DNA of 64,000 nucleotides from Ancylobacter pratisalsi. Its GTDB lineage: Bacteria; Pseudomonadota; Alphaproteobacteria; Rhizobiales; Xanthobacteraceae. The stretch lies in contig NZ_CP048630.1 in the NCBI RefSeq assembly GCF_010669125.1, positions 930,001 through 994,000 of the forward strand, read 5' to 3'. The position numbers and the translations under genes were made by a program. Shown here piece after piece: positions 35,067-43,692 of this stretch (positions are counted from its first letter, which is position 1; the number at the start of each line of letters is the position of its first letter). Below the pieces are notes generated by a model that did no database searches, was not told where the DNA came from, and worked only from the letters and a program-made list of their open reading frames with translations.

Positions 35067-36146
35067 ATGGCGCTGACATCGACAGGTGAAGCCGTCCGCG
35101 CATCCGCGCAGGCGATCGAGATCCGCAACGTCACCAAGCGTTACGGCGAGCAGGTCGCGCTGCGGCGAGTCAGCCTGAATGTCGAACCCGGCGAGTTCAT
35201 CGCCATTCTGGGTTCGTCCGGCTCCGGCAAGAGCACGCTGCTGATGGCTCTTGCCGGCTTCGTGCAGATCAACGAAGGCGCCATCATCCTCGAGGGACGG
35301 GACATCGCGCCCGTCCCCGCCAATGCGCGCGGCTTCGGCGTCGTGTTCCAGAACTACGCGCTGTTTCCCCATATGAGCGTGATCGAGAACGTCATGTATC
35401 CGCTCAACCTGCGCGGCGTGCCGCGCAGGGTCGCGCGCCTGCGTGCCGCCGATGCGCTCGCCACGGTAAAGCTGGCCGGTTTCGAGGACCGGCGGATCGA
35501 CGCGCTCTCCGGCGGCCAGCGCCAGCGCGTAGCGCTGGCGCGGGCGATCGTCTACGAGCCGGCCATCCTGCTGATGGACGAGCCGCTCTCCGCGCTCGAC
35601 AAGTCGCTGCGCGAGGAGATGCAGATCGAGATTCGCGAACTGCACGACAAGCTGAACATCACCACCCTCTACGTCACCCACGACCAGCGCGAAGCCCTGA
35701 CTATGGCGGACCGCATCGCCGTCATGAGCCATGGCGAGATCGTGCAGGTCGACACGCCCGAGCGCATCTATCGCGAGCCCTCCAGCGAATTCGTCGCCCG
35801 CTTCCTCGGCGAGGCGGTGCTGTTCAGCCCGGCCACCGCCGCGCGGCTGCTGACCGGGGCACGGCCCGCCAGCGCCCGCGCCAGCGACCTCATCATGCTG
35901 CGCAGCGAGGATCTGCGGCTGGAACCGGCGCCCGGCGAAGCGTGCGTGTCGCTGCGCGCGCGCGTCCACGCCATCGTCTTCCAGGGCGACAGCTGGCTGC
36001 TTCAGCTCGACACCGCCGAGGGCGAACGCTTCGCGGCGCGGGCCCAGCGCATGGCGGCGGCGCGGGTGGCGGCGCTGGCGCCCGGCGACGACATCGAGCT
36101 CCACGTGCGCACGGCCGACATCCATTGTGTCCGGGCGGACGCCTGA
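35067..36146 (+). CDS. ABC transporter ATP-binding protein, PotA-like
   Basis: A 359-residue ATPase: Walker A LGSSGSGKSTL, signature LSGGQRQRVALARA, Walker B ILLMDEPLSALD, switch THDQREALTMADR, and a C-terminal TOBE-type domain (DLIMLRSEDLRLE). Its stop overlaps the start of the next permease by one base, so they are coupled. Confidence 0.95.
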   Translation: MALTSTGEAVRASAQAIEIRNVTKRYGEQVALRRVSLNVEPGEFIAILGSSGSGKSTLLMALAGFVQINEGAIILEGRDIAPVPANARGFGVVFQNYALFPHMSVIENVMYPLNLRGVPRRVARLRAADALATVKLAGFEDRRIDALSGGQRQRVALARAIVYEPAILLMDEPLSALDKSLREEMQIEIRELHDKLNITTLYVTHDQREALTMADRIAVMSHGEIVQVDTPERIYREPSSEFVARFLGEAVLFSPATAARLLTGARPASARASDLIMLRSEDLRLEPAPGEACVSLRARVHAIVFQGDSWLLQLDTAEGERFAARAQRMAAARVAALAPGDDIELHVRTADIHCVRADA

Positions 36147-37045
36147 TGGCGCAGGAATCCTACATGACCGGCGCGATGACGACAGCCTGCGCTCCCTCGA
36201 CCACGCTGGCGCGCTCCGCCCGCCGGTGGCTCGGCACCGCGTTGCCGCTGGCGCCGGGGCTGGCGATCGTCTTCGGCTTCGTGCTGCTGCCCTGCCTGTG
36301 GCTCGTCTGGCTTTCCGTGCTCAACGACGCCGGCCAGTTCGGCACCGAGAACTACCAGCGCATCGTCGAGCAGGTGAGCTACCGGCGCATCTTCCTCACC
36401 ACCTTTTCGGTCAGCCTCCAGACCGTCGCGTGCTGCCTCGTGCTGGGCGTACCGCTCGCGACCTTCATCACTTCCCTGCCCGACCGCACCCGGGCGCTGT
36501 TCATCGCCTGCATCCTGTTCCCGCTGTGGACCTCGCTGCTGGTGCGCGCCTACGCCTGGCTGGTGATCCTCCAGCGCAACGGGCTGGTGAACAGCTGGCT
36601 CCTGCAGGCCGGCCTCATCGACGAGCCGCTGCCGCTCGCCTTCAACACCTTCGCCACCGTGCTGGGCATGACGCACATCATGCTGCCGGTGTTCCTGCTG
36701 CCCGTGATCGGCGCCATGCGCGGCATCGACCGCGGCCTGATGCGGGCGGCCGCCAGCATGGGCGCCTCGCGGGGGCATGCCTACCGCACGGTGTTCCTGC
36801 CGCTGGCGCTGCCCGGCATTCTCGCCGGCGCCTCGCTGACCTTCGTCATGAGCCTCGGCTTCTACGTGACACCGGCGATCCTGGGCGGCGGCAATGTGCA
36901 GGTCATCTCGATGCGCATCGCGCGCAGCCTGTCGACCTATTCCAACTTCGGTGCTGCCGCCGCGATCGGCGTGGTGCTGCTGCTCACCACCTTTGCGATG
37001 CTCGGGGTAAGCCTGCTGCTGCGCAAATTGCTGCTGCGACGCTGA
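36146..37045 (+). CDS. ABC transporter permease, PotB-like
   Basis: A 299-residue permease beginning at the ATG that shares its A with the ATPase stop. It has a long polar N-terminus, then spans from PLAPGLAIVFGFVLLPCLWLVWL. The EAA-like loop is RAAASMGASRGHAYRTVFLPL. It pairs with the next gene to form the channel. Confidence 0.93.
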   Translation: MAQESYMTGAMTTACAPSTTLARSARRWLGTALPLAPGLAIVFGFVLLPCLWLVWLSVLNDAGQFGTENYQRIVEQVSYRRIFLTTFSVSLQTVACCLVLGVPLATFITSLPDRTRALFIACILFPLWTSLLVRAYAWLVILQRNGLVNSWLLQAGLIDEPLPLAFNTFATVLGMTHIMLPVFLLPVIGAMRGIDRGLMRAAASMGASRGHAYRTVFLPLALPGILAGASLTFVMSLGFYVTPAILGGGNVQVISMRIARSLSTYSNFGAAAAIGVVLLLTTFAMLGVSLLLRKLLLRR

Positions 37046-37055
37046 GGAGACGCTG

Positions 37056-37859
37056 ATGCTGGACGGCTTCGGACAGAACCGGCTGCTCGCCGCCTTCGGC
37101 TGGGCGTTCGCCCTGGCGATGATGGTGTTCCTCGTCGCGCCCTCGCTGATCGTGGTGCCGATGTCGTTCTCGGCCTCGGATTTCCTGGAGTTTCCACCAC
37201 GGGAATTGTCGCTGCGCTGGTACTTTAGCTTCTGGGAATCGGCGGCCTGGCTGCGGGCGGCGCGGGCCTCGCTCGTCATCGGCGTCCTGACGGTAGCGCT
37301 GGCGCTGCCGCTCGGCACGCTGGCGGCCTATGGCACGCGCGACCTGCCGCCGCGCGCTCAGGTCGCGGTGGGCGCCGTGCTGCTGATGCCGGCGATCATC
37401 CCCTCGATCCTGGTCGCCATCGGCCTGTTCTTCCTGCTGGCGCGGATGGACCTGATAGGCACCTATACCGGCGTCGTCCTCGGCCATACCGCACTGGCGA
37501 TCCCGGTGGTCTACGTGATCATGACCGCCGCCTTCGCCGATTTCGACCGCAATCTGGAACGGGCCGCCGAAAGCCTTGGCGCCTCGCGCTGGATGATCTG
37601 GCGCTCCGTCATCATTCCCAACATCAAGGGCGCGCTGTTCGCCGGCGGGCTGCTCGCCTTCGTGACCTCGCTCGACGAGGTGGTGGTGGCCATGTTCATC
37701 ACCAGCGGCTCCAACGCCACGCTGCCGAAGGTCATGTTCAGCGCCCTGCGCGACCACATCGACCCCACGGTGGCGGCGATCTCCACCATGCTCATCACTG
37801 TCGCCGTCGGCGCCGTCATCGCCCTCCTGCGCGGCGAGCGGCGGCGCCGGACGACCTGA
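37056..37859 (+). CDS. ABC transporter permease, PotC-like
   Basis: A 267-residue permease with six spans; the EAA loop is ERAAESLGASRWMIWRSVIIP, and VTSLDEVVVAMFITSGSNATLPK is the conserved late segment of PotC proteins. A GAGGAG ribosome site lies in the ten-base gap after the first permease gene. Confidence 0.94.
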   Translation: MLDGFGQNRLLAAFGWAFALAMMVFLVAPSLIVVPMSFSASDFLEFPPRELSLRWYFSFWESAAWLRAARASLVIGVLTVALALPLGTLAAYGTRDLPPRAQVAVGAVLLMPAIIPSILVAIGLFFLLARMDLIGTYTGVVLGHTALAIPVVYVIMTAAFADFDRNLERAAESLGASRWMIWRSVIIPNIKGALFAGGLLAFVTSLDEVVVAMFITSGSNATLPKVMFSALRDHIDPTVAAISTMLITVAVGAVIALLRGERRRRTT

Positions 37860-37895
37860 CCTGTCCACCTGCGACCCTTCAATTCGAGGACGAAA

Positions 37896-39539
37896 ATGAC
37901 CAGCAAGGACGGGGCCGGCGCGCTCGACGCCGGCTCCTATGATTTCATCGTGGTGGGCGCCGGCTCGGCGGGCAGCGTTCTCGCCGCCCGGCTGAGCGAA
38001 AGCGGCCGGTATCGCGTGCTGCTGCTGGAGGCCGGACCGGCGGATCGTAATCCATGGATTCACCTGCCGATGGGCTATTCCAAGCTGTATGCCGATGCCC
38101 GCTACAACTGGATGTATGAGAGCGAGCCCGAGCCCGGCCTCAACGGGCGCACCAGCTACCAGCCGCGCGGCAAGACGCTCGGCGGCTCGTCCTCGATCAA
38201 CGGCATGATGTATGTGCGCGGAAACCGCCGCGATTTCGACGACTGGGCGAAGGCCGGCTGCAGCGGCTGGTCCTATGACGAGGTGTTGCCCTATTTCCGG
38301 AAGGCCGAGGACCAGTCGCGCGGCGCCGACGCCTATCACGGCGTCGGCGGCCCGCTGAAGGTCTCCGACCAGTCCTTCGACCGCGAGCTGCCGAACGCGC
38401 TGTGCGCGGCCGCGCGGCAGGCCGGCCTCGCCGATAATCCCGATTTCAACGGCGCCGAGCAGGACGGCTTCGGTTACTACCAGATGAACATCCACAAGGG
38501 CCGGCGCTGGAGCGCGGCGCGCGGCTATCTGGCCCCTGCGCGGCGGCGGCCCAATCTGCGCATCGTGACGGGTGCGCTGACCGAGCGGCTCATTGTCTCC
38601 GGCCAGCAGGTGCAGGGCGTCCGTTACCGACAGAACGGCCAACTCTACGAGGCGCGGGGGCGGGAAACCGTGGTCAGCGCCGGCACCATCGCCTCGCCGC
38701 AGCTGTTGATGCTGTCGGGCATCGGTCCGGCCGGTCCGCTCGCCTCGCTCGGCATCGACTGCATCGCCGACCGGGCGGAGGTGGGTGCCAATCTGCAGGA
38801 TCACACCTGCATCCAGCTGATGTTCCGTTGCACCCGGCCGATCACGGTGAACGACCTCGCCAACAGTCTGGTCCGCAAGGCGGCGGCGGGGCTTCAGTAT
38901 CTATTCCTGCGCTCGGGCTACCTCGCCGAAACTGGCATCTATGTCGGCGGCTTCGCCCGTAGCGATCCCAGCCTCGACCGGCCCGACGTACAGATGGCGA
39001 TGGCCGCGTGGACCGTAGCGGAGCGCAGCATAAAGGGTGCGCGGCCCCATCCCTTTTCCGGCTTCAGCTTCAGCCCTGAGCATGTCAATCCGGATGCGCG
39101 TGGAACGATCCAACTGCGCTCGGCCGATCCGGCCGCGCCTCCCCGCATCCAGTTCAATTTCTTCCAGAGCGATTACGACATCAACGCGATGCTATTCGGC
39201 ATTCGCCTCGTCCGCCGCATCACCGAGCAACCGGCGATCCAGCCTTATATCGCTGGCGAGTTGCAGCCGGGCCGGGAGGTGCGTAGCGATGCGGAGTTGA
39301 TTGAATTCATCCGCGACAAGGCTGGCTCCGACATTCATGCCGCTGGCACCTGCAGGATGGGGGCAGATGCCAATGCCGTCGTCGATGCGCGGCTCCGTGT
39401 GAACGGCGTTGGCGGCCTGCGTGTCGCCGACGCGTCGATCATGCCGCGCGTCGTGCGCGGCAATACGCACGCCGCCACTGTCATGATCGGCGAGAAGGCA
39501 GCCGACATGATGCTGGAGGACACCAAGTCGTCCGTGTAG
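37896..39539 (+). CDS. GMC-family FAD oxidoreductase (choline dehydrogenase-like)
   Basis: A 547-residue flavoenzyme. The FAD-binding motif IVVGAGSAGSVLAARLSE is at the N-terminus. The GMC signatures are GKTLGGSSSINGMMYVRGN and VVSAGTIASPQLLMLSGIGP. The catalytic region has SDIHAAGTCRMG, and GNTHAATVMIGEKAADM closes the flavin site. It oxidises an alcohol to an aldehyde or ketone in the cytosol with an unknown electron acceptor. The gene is 36 bp after the second permease, so it probably acts on the imported compound. Confidence 0.94.
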   Translation: MTSKDGAGALDAGSYDFIVVGAGSAGSVLAARLSESGRYRVLLLEAGPADRNPWIHLPMGYSKLYADARYNWMYESEPEPGLNGRTSYQPRGKTLGGSSSINGMMYVRGNRRDFDDWAKAGCSGWSYDEVLPYFRKAEDQSRGADAYHGVGGPLKVSDQSFDRELPNALCAAARQAGLADNPDFNGAEQDGFGYYQMNIHKGRRWSAARGYLAPARRRPNLRIVTGALTERLIVSGQQVQGVRYRQNGQLYEARGRETVVSAGTIASPQLLMLSGIGPAGPLASLGIDCIADRAEVGANLQDHTCIQLMFRCTRPITVNDLANSLVRKAAAGLQYLFLRSGYLAETGIYVGGFARSDPSLDRPDVQMAMAAWTVAERSIKGARPHPFSGFSFSPEHVNPDARGTIQLRSADPAAPPRIQFNFFQSDYDINAMLFGIRLVRRITEQPAIQPYIAGELQPGREVRSDAELIEFIRDKAGSDIHAAGTCRMGADANAVVDARLRVNGVGGLRVADASIMPRVVRGNTHAATVMIGEKAADMMLEDTKSSV

Positions 39540-40051
39540 GTCGTTCATCGCAAGTCTCGTCAGTGGCCCGGCTCAAAGCCGTATGCGTGGCTGGCGCCCA
39601 TGTAATGGCTGGAATGTGCACTCTCCGCCTGTCGCGCTGTTGTCGTCGTGACGCGGAGCGTGAAGGTCCGCTTTGCGGCGCAGCTTCAACCTCCGCTCTT
39701 CGCGCTTCTGACCTCTGCCTGCCCCTCGAATGCCCTTTCAGAAACGCCCGCTTTGCGCGCCCATTTCGGACCTCAGATCTCCACCGAAAAGCGGACATTG
39801 CGGCCGATACCAGAGTGCGCAGCAAGCATAGAAGGCAATCGACGCGAGCCGGCCTCGGCGAAACGCCGCCTGACATTCCGCCAGCAGATGGCAAGCTGGG
39901 CGCGGTGCGTCGGGCAACGTTCTCTACCAGCCACAGTTGCCAGCCAGCCGGCAGGAGGAGGTGGAAATTGCCTGTGGATCACGGAACCATCCGTCAAAGA
40001 TGAGACGGATTCAGCCGCTGGTCTCTCATTCGTCCCAAAGACGGAGGAACC
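39540..40051. other. Intergenic region without a recognisable gene
   Basis: About 510 bases between the GMC gene and a secreted hydrolase. Several overlapping frames are open but none carries a family motif. Two stretches with GTCCGCTTTGCGG-like and AAGCGGACATTGCGG-like sequence (near 39668 and 39790) are partly complementary and could be a decayed short repeat. No promoter is clear. Confidence 0.45.
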
Positions 40052-41044
40052 ATGAAGGTTCTAGCAAAGACAATCTGCCATGCGGCGGCGGCGATAAGCT
40101 TGGCACTTGGCGCAACCACGGGGGCCACCGTGGCTCAGACCGTGCCGGAAAAGGCAAATTTCGATCCCGCCAAGGTGGTCGCAGGCATCGCGATCACGCG
40201 GGAGGAATGCGCGGCATTGGAGCAGAAGGACAGCGCGATCTGGGTTGAGACTGGCGGCGCGTCGGCCTGCATGCGCTACTACGCAGCCGGCCTTGCGCCC
40301 GCACCCGGGCCCAATCCTATCGCCATGGTTTGGCTGAACGGCGACGTGCTTGGGCCGAAGGGCAACAACGCCGACAAGCGACAGAGCGGCTTCGGACCGG
40401 GCGAAATGGTCGCGATGGAACAGAAGCTCTTCACGCGTTTTGGTGTTCCAGCGATCTTTCTAGCAAGGCCGGGCACCTATGGCAGCGCCGGCAAGCATTT
40501 CACGATGCGCGGCCGTCCGGTCGAGGCGACGCTGGTCAATGCCGCGCTCGATGGCCTGAGAAAGCGCTATGGCATCGGCGCCTTCGCGGTCGGCGGCCAT
40601 AGCGGAGGCGGCACGCTGGTGGCCGAGATGCTCGCGCGGCGCGACGATCTTCGTTGTGCCGTGATTTCATCCGGGGCCTCCGCCTATCGCGCTTATCTGC
40701 AAGCCCGTGGGCTGCTGAAGCCGGGCGAGAAGCTGACGCGCTTCGATCCCTATGACGCGCTCGACAGGATCGCGGCCGATCCGCAGCGGCGCATCTTCGT
40801 TGTCGGCGATCCGCGCGAGACCAATGTGCCCTTCTCTACGCAGAAGCTCTATTTCGAGGGGCTGACGGTACGGGGCCATGCTGCCTGGCTCATTCCGCTC
40901 GAACGGGCGAGGGATGACCGCCATCACGATCTCGTCGATTTCGGGGAACTGGCGGACGGTATGTGCGCAGCCGGCAAGAGCACAGAGGCGATCATCGCGG
41001 CGCTGCGGGCGCTGCCCGATCCGCCGCCGCGCCTCTCGAACTGA
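40052..41044 (+). CDS. Secreted alpha/beta-hydrolase-fold protein
   Basis: A 330-residue protein with a signal peptide (HAAAAISLALGATTGATVAQ). The nucleophile elbow GGHSGGGT places Ser184. FLARPGTYGSAGKHF upstream resembles the oxyanion-hole region, and HHDLVDFGELADG supplies a possible late histidine. The overall pattern is a periplasmic esterase or peptidase-like hydrolase of unknown substrate. The next gene, a serine hydrolase of the beta-lactamase fold, starts 12 bp downstream, so the two are probably coexpressed. Confidence 0.82.
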   Translation: MKVLAKTICHAAAAISLALGATTGATVAQTVPEKANFDPAKVVAGIAITREECAALEQKDSAIWVETGGASACMRYYAAGLAPAPGPNPIAMVWLNGDVLGPKGNNADKRQSGFGPGEMVAMEQKLFTRFGVPAIFLARPGTYGSAGKHFTMRGRPVEATLVNAALDGLRKRYGIGAFAVGGHSGGGTLVAEMLARRDDLRCAVISSGASAYRAYLQARGLLKPGEKLTRFDPYDALDRIAADPQRRIFVVGDPRETNVPFSTQKLYFEGLTVRGHAAWLIPLERARDDRHHDLVDFGELADGMCAAGKSTEAIIAALRALPDPPPRLSN

Positions 41045-41056
41045 AGCGGCGGCCGG

Positions 41057-42064
41057 ATGGTATCCCTGCGCACCCTGCTTGCGACCCTGCTACTGCTCGC
41101 TCTTTCCGGCGGCGCGCGTGCCGAGCCGTGGCAGAGCGTCGATCCCGCTGCAAGCGGATGGTCGGTCGAAGGGCTGAAGGCGGCGGAGGCCTTCGCCGCT
41201 GACCTGAACTCCACCGCCGTGATGGTGGTGCAGGATGGCAAGGTAGTCGCCCGCTGGGGCGATGTCGCGCGCAAGGTCAATATCGCTTCGGTGCGCAAAA
41301 GCCTCCTCTCCGCGCTCTATGGCATCGCGATCGCCGAGGGGCGCATCGATCCGTCCAGCACGCTTGGCGAGCTTGGCATCGACGACAAAGCGCCGGCGCT
41401 TACCGCAGCCGAGAAGCAGGCGACCGTGCGCGACCTGCTGATGGCACGCTCCGGCGTCTATCATGCCGGGGCTTACGAAACGGCCGATGCCCGGGGCAAG
41501 CGGCCGGGGCGCGGCAGCCACGCGCCTGGCACGTTCTGGTATTACAACAACTGGGATTTCAACGCGCTCGGCACGATCTACCGCCGCCAGACCGGCGAGG
41601 ATATCTTCGCAAGCTTCGCGCGGCGCATCGCGGTACCGATCGGCATGGAGGATTTTTCCGCGCGCGACGACCGCTATGTGCTCGAAGGCGCCTCCATCCA
41701 CCCGGCCTATCCCTTCATGATGAGCGCACGCGATCTCGCCCGCTTCGGCCAGCTTTTCCTGAACGGCGGAACATGGGACGGAATAGAGGTCGTCCCTGCC
41801 GCCTGGGTGCGAGAATCAACCTCGGCATTGTCACGTCCGCCCGGCCATAACAGCGGCTATGGCTATATGTGGTGGACACTCAACACCGATCGGTGGGGCG
41901 AGAGGGGCGTGTTCAACGCCGGATATGGCGGCCAGGTCGTCGCCTTCCTGCCGGAAAAGCGCCTCGTCATCGTGCAGACCGTGTATCTAGGACAGAACAG
42001 CCGTGGCGTCTCGATGCGCGACTTCTTCAGGCTCATGCGGAAAATCCTCGACATCGCGCCATAG
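41057..42064 (+). CDS. Secreted beta-lactamase-fold serine hydrolase (class C/EstB-like)
   Basis: A 335-residue protein with a signal peptide (LATLLLLALSGGARAE). The catalytic SxxK motif is S78-V-R-K81 in NIASVRKSLLS, and the second motif is Y-Y-N in GTFWYYNNWDFN. HNSGYGYMWWTLN and FNAGYGGQVVAFLPEKRLVIV fit the C-terminal part. It belongs to the beta-lactamase/CubicO esterase superfamily; antibiotic resistance should not be assumed. It is coupled to the alpha/beta hydrolase upstream. Confidence 0.9.
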   Translation: MVSLRTLLATLLLLALSGGARAEPWQSVDPAASGWSVEGLKAAEAFAADLNSTAVMVVQDGKVVARWGDVARKVNIASVRKSLLSALYGIAIAEGRIDPSSTLGELGIDDKAPALTAAEKQATVRDLLMARSGVYHAGAYETADARGKRPGRGSHAPGTFWYYNNWDFNALGTIYRRQTGEDIFASFARRIAVPIGMEDFSARDDRYVLEGASIHPAYPFMMSARDLARFGQLFLNGGTWDGIEVVPAAWVRESTSALSRPPGHNSGYGYMWWTLNTDRWGERGVFNAGYGGQVVAFLPEKRLVIVQTVYLGQNSRGVSMRDFFRLMRKILDIAP

Positions 42065-42154
42065 GGTCGGAAACGTCAGGTAAATAGCTTCGTGTCTCAG
42101 TACCTATGTTTCAATATAGGAGGAGAGGACCGTCATTCTTGTTGCTCCGACGGG

Positions 42155-42214
42155 CCTGACATGGGGGAACCGGAGCGAACCGCGGCAGCTTAGCGCCACT
42201 GAGCTAGCCGGGCC
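42155..42214 (-). other. tRNA gene fragment (D-arm and partial T-arm)
   Basis: On the minus strand TAGCTCAGTGG (42206-42196), the near-universal D-arm, follows a GGCCCGGC acceptor-like start. About 20 bases further GCGGTTCGCTCC resembles a T-arm, but no anticodon arm lies between them. It is a deleted tRNA remnant next to a transposase, perhaps an old integration site. Confidence 0.35.
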
Positions 42215-42354
42215 GAGTGTCGGAAACGACTGGTTGCCGGACATCGAAAGCCACGGAGATATGAGTCTCCATTGCTCCCCCATCTCGGCCATTGATTTGG
42301 TAACGGCCGCGGCCCAAAGCCGACATTCGCGAGCTGGGACACGTTGGCACCTTT

Positions 42355-43230
42355 GCGCCGATTCCGTTGAAAAGGTCGGCGTTGTTGCGGAAACAAAGTC
42401 CTGATTCAGTCGTCCTTGGTGATGGAGGGCGAAGCTGATGATGGGCGAGCGGGTGGTGATGCAGGAGACGCTGTTCTACGAGTTCAACCTTGAGCGTCAT
42501 GTCCCTGTAGGTCACCTTGTTCGAGCCATTGATAGGTTCGTCGACCTGTCCGGCATCCGTGCACATCTGCGCCCATTTTACAGCGAGACCGGCCGGCCCT
42601 CGATCGACCCGGAACTGATGATCCGGATGCTGCTCGTTGGCTATTGCTTTGGCATCCGCTCCGAGCGGCGGATCCGCGAGGAGGTGCATCTCAACCTCGC
42701 CTATCGCGGGTTTTGCCGGCTGGGGCTGGAAGGCACCGTGCCTGACCATTCCACCTTCTCGAAGAACCGGCATGGCCGCTTCCGCGACAGTGACCTGTTG
42801 CGCGAGCTTTTCGAGACGACGGTCCGGCGCTGCGTCGAGGAAGGCCGCGACGGGACATTCAACGGCGCCGATTTCACCTATGACCATGCCCGAGATCTCT
42901 ACACCTGCCCGAGCGGGAAAGAGCTTCATCAATATCGCCGCCGCTTCGCCGTGCCCAGGGACCGCGTTGATCCGGAGGGCTTCATGCGCTACCGCGCCAG
43001 CAAGCTCGATTGCGACGGATGTTCCCTGAAACCGCAATGCTACCCGAACGTGCCGGCGCGCAAGGTCCTCCGTTCGATCCACGAGGGCGCCCGCGACATG
43101 GCACGGGATATCGCCACCACCGACGACGACGTCACCTCTCGCTGGCAGCGGAAGAAGGTGGAGATGCTGTTCGCCCATCTGAAGCGCACCCTGAAGCTCA
43201 ACCGGCTGCGCCTCCCAATCCGGACATTCG
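42355..43230 (+). mobile_element. IS1182-like insertion sequence remnant
   Basis: The stretch from GATTCCGTTGAAAAGGTCGGCGT (read in parts, 42360-42385) up to the transposase start looks like the left end of an IS1182-type element. The transposase frame breaks off inside its C-terminal domain near 43230, where SDR DNA begins. No right end is visible. Confidence 0.6.
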
Positions 43231-43466
43231 ACAAGGTCAGAACGACGCCTTTCCGATCCAGACGCCTCCATCGACATGCAGGGTCTGGCCGGCGATCAAA
43301 CCCGCATCGTCGGATAATAGGAAGCCGATGGCCGCGGCGATCTCCTGCAGCGTTCCGAACTGCCGCATCAGCACTCCGGATAGGTAGCGCATCTCGTCCG
43401 CGCTGCCCGACATGTTGTTGGCGCGGAACAGTTCGGTCTCCGTGGGCCCGCGAGCCACAGCGTTGA
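42438..43466 (+). pseudogene. IS1182-type transposase, internally deleted and fused to antisense SDR sequence
   Basis: The N-terminal part is typical (YEFNLERHVPVGHLVRAIDRF, FYSETGRPSIDPELMIRMLL, RSERRIREEVHLNLAYRGFCR, VPDHSTFSKNRHGRF). NGADFTYDHARDLYTCPSGKELH then shows that the central segment carrying catalytic residues is missing. The zinc-ribbon-like DCDGCSLKPQCYP and VEMLFAHLKRTLKLNRLRLP follow. From about residue 264 the frame reads antisense through an SDR fragment to 43466, so the 342-residue frame is a chimera and not an active transposase. Confidence 0.82.
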
Positions 43467-43480
43467 CCGTGATTCCCTTG
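43237..43480 (-). pseudogene. C-terminal fragment of a short-chain dehydrogenase
   Basis: The minus strand encodes GPTETELFRANN, AAAIGFLLSDDAG and GQTLHVDGGVWIGKASF, about 75 residues nearly collinear with the C-terminus of the SDR at 4876-5589. The DNA is also visibly similar, including the sequence around the stop codon. The Rossmann and catalytic parts are missing. It is joined to the transposase remnant on one side and to unrelated DNA on the other. Confidence 0.8.
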
Positions 43481-43512
43481 GGGCACTGGCGGCGCTCTCG
43501 GCGAAGGAATTA

Positions 43513-43611
43513 ACATTGCATCCAATCATTTCGATCTCCCCCGTCAATCTCTGACTTTCTCACCAAAAATTGCCAAAGAAAGTTGACGTCGCCCCCCACA
43601 TTGCATCCAAT
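43513..43611. repeat. 14-bp direct repeat upstream of the IclR gene
   Basis: ACATTGCATCCAAT occurs at 43513-43526 and again at 43598-43611, 85 bp apart in the same orientation, 82-180 bp before the IclR start at 43693. It may be a tandem operator for the regulator, or a duplication left by a lost insertion. Confidence 0.6.
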
Positions 43612-43692
43612 GACGGCAATAAGCGCGATCCGCAGGTATTCGTCAGTTTCAGGGCGTTGCTTGCAGGCGCCGCGCCTCTCCGGGAGGAGCCG

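Noticed and set aside
33894..36125. Minus-strand open frame of 743 codons
   Set aside because: Antisense of the binding-protein and ATPase genes, an effect of high GC at third positions.
36984..38804. Minus-strand open frame of 606 codons
   Set aside because: Antisense of the permease and GMC genes; composition is His/Arg/Asp-rich without any family motif.
39660..39810. Possible short interspersed repeat with GTCCGC/GCGGAC halves
   Set aside because: Complementarity is partial and only one copy was seen in the window; not enough to name a repeat family.
41057..42064. Antibiotic-resistance beta-lactamase
   Set aside because: The SxxK and YxN motifs are those of the wider esterase/peptidase superfamily; nothing in the sequence shows activity against beta-lactams.
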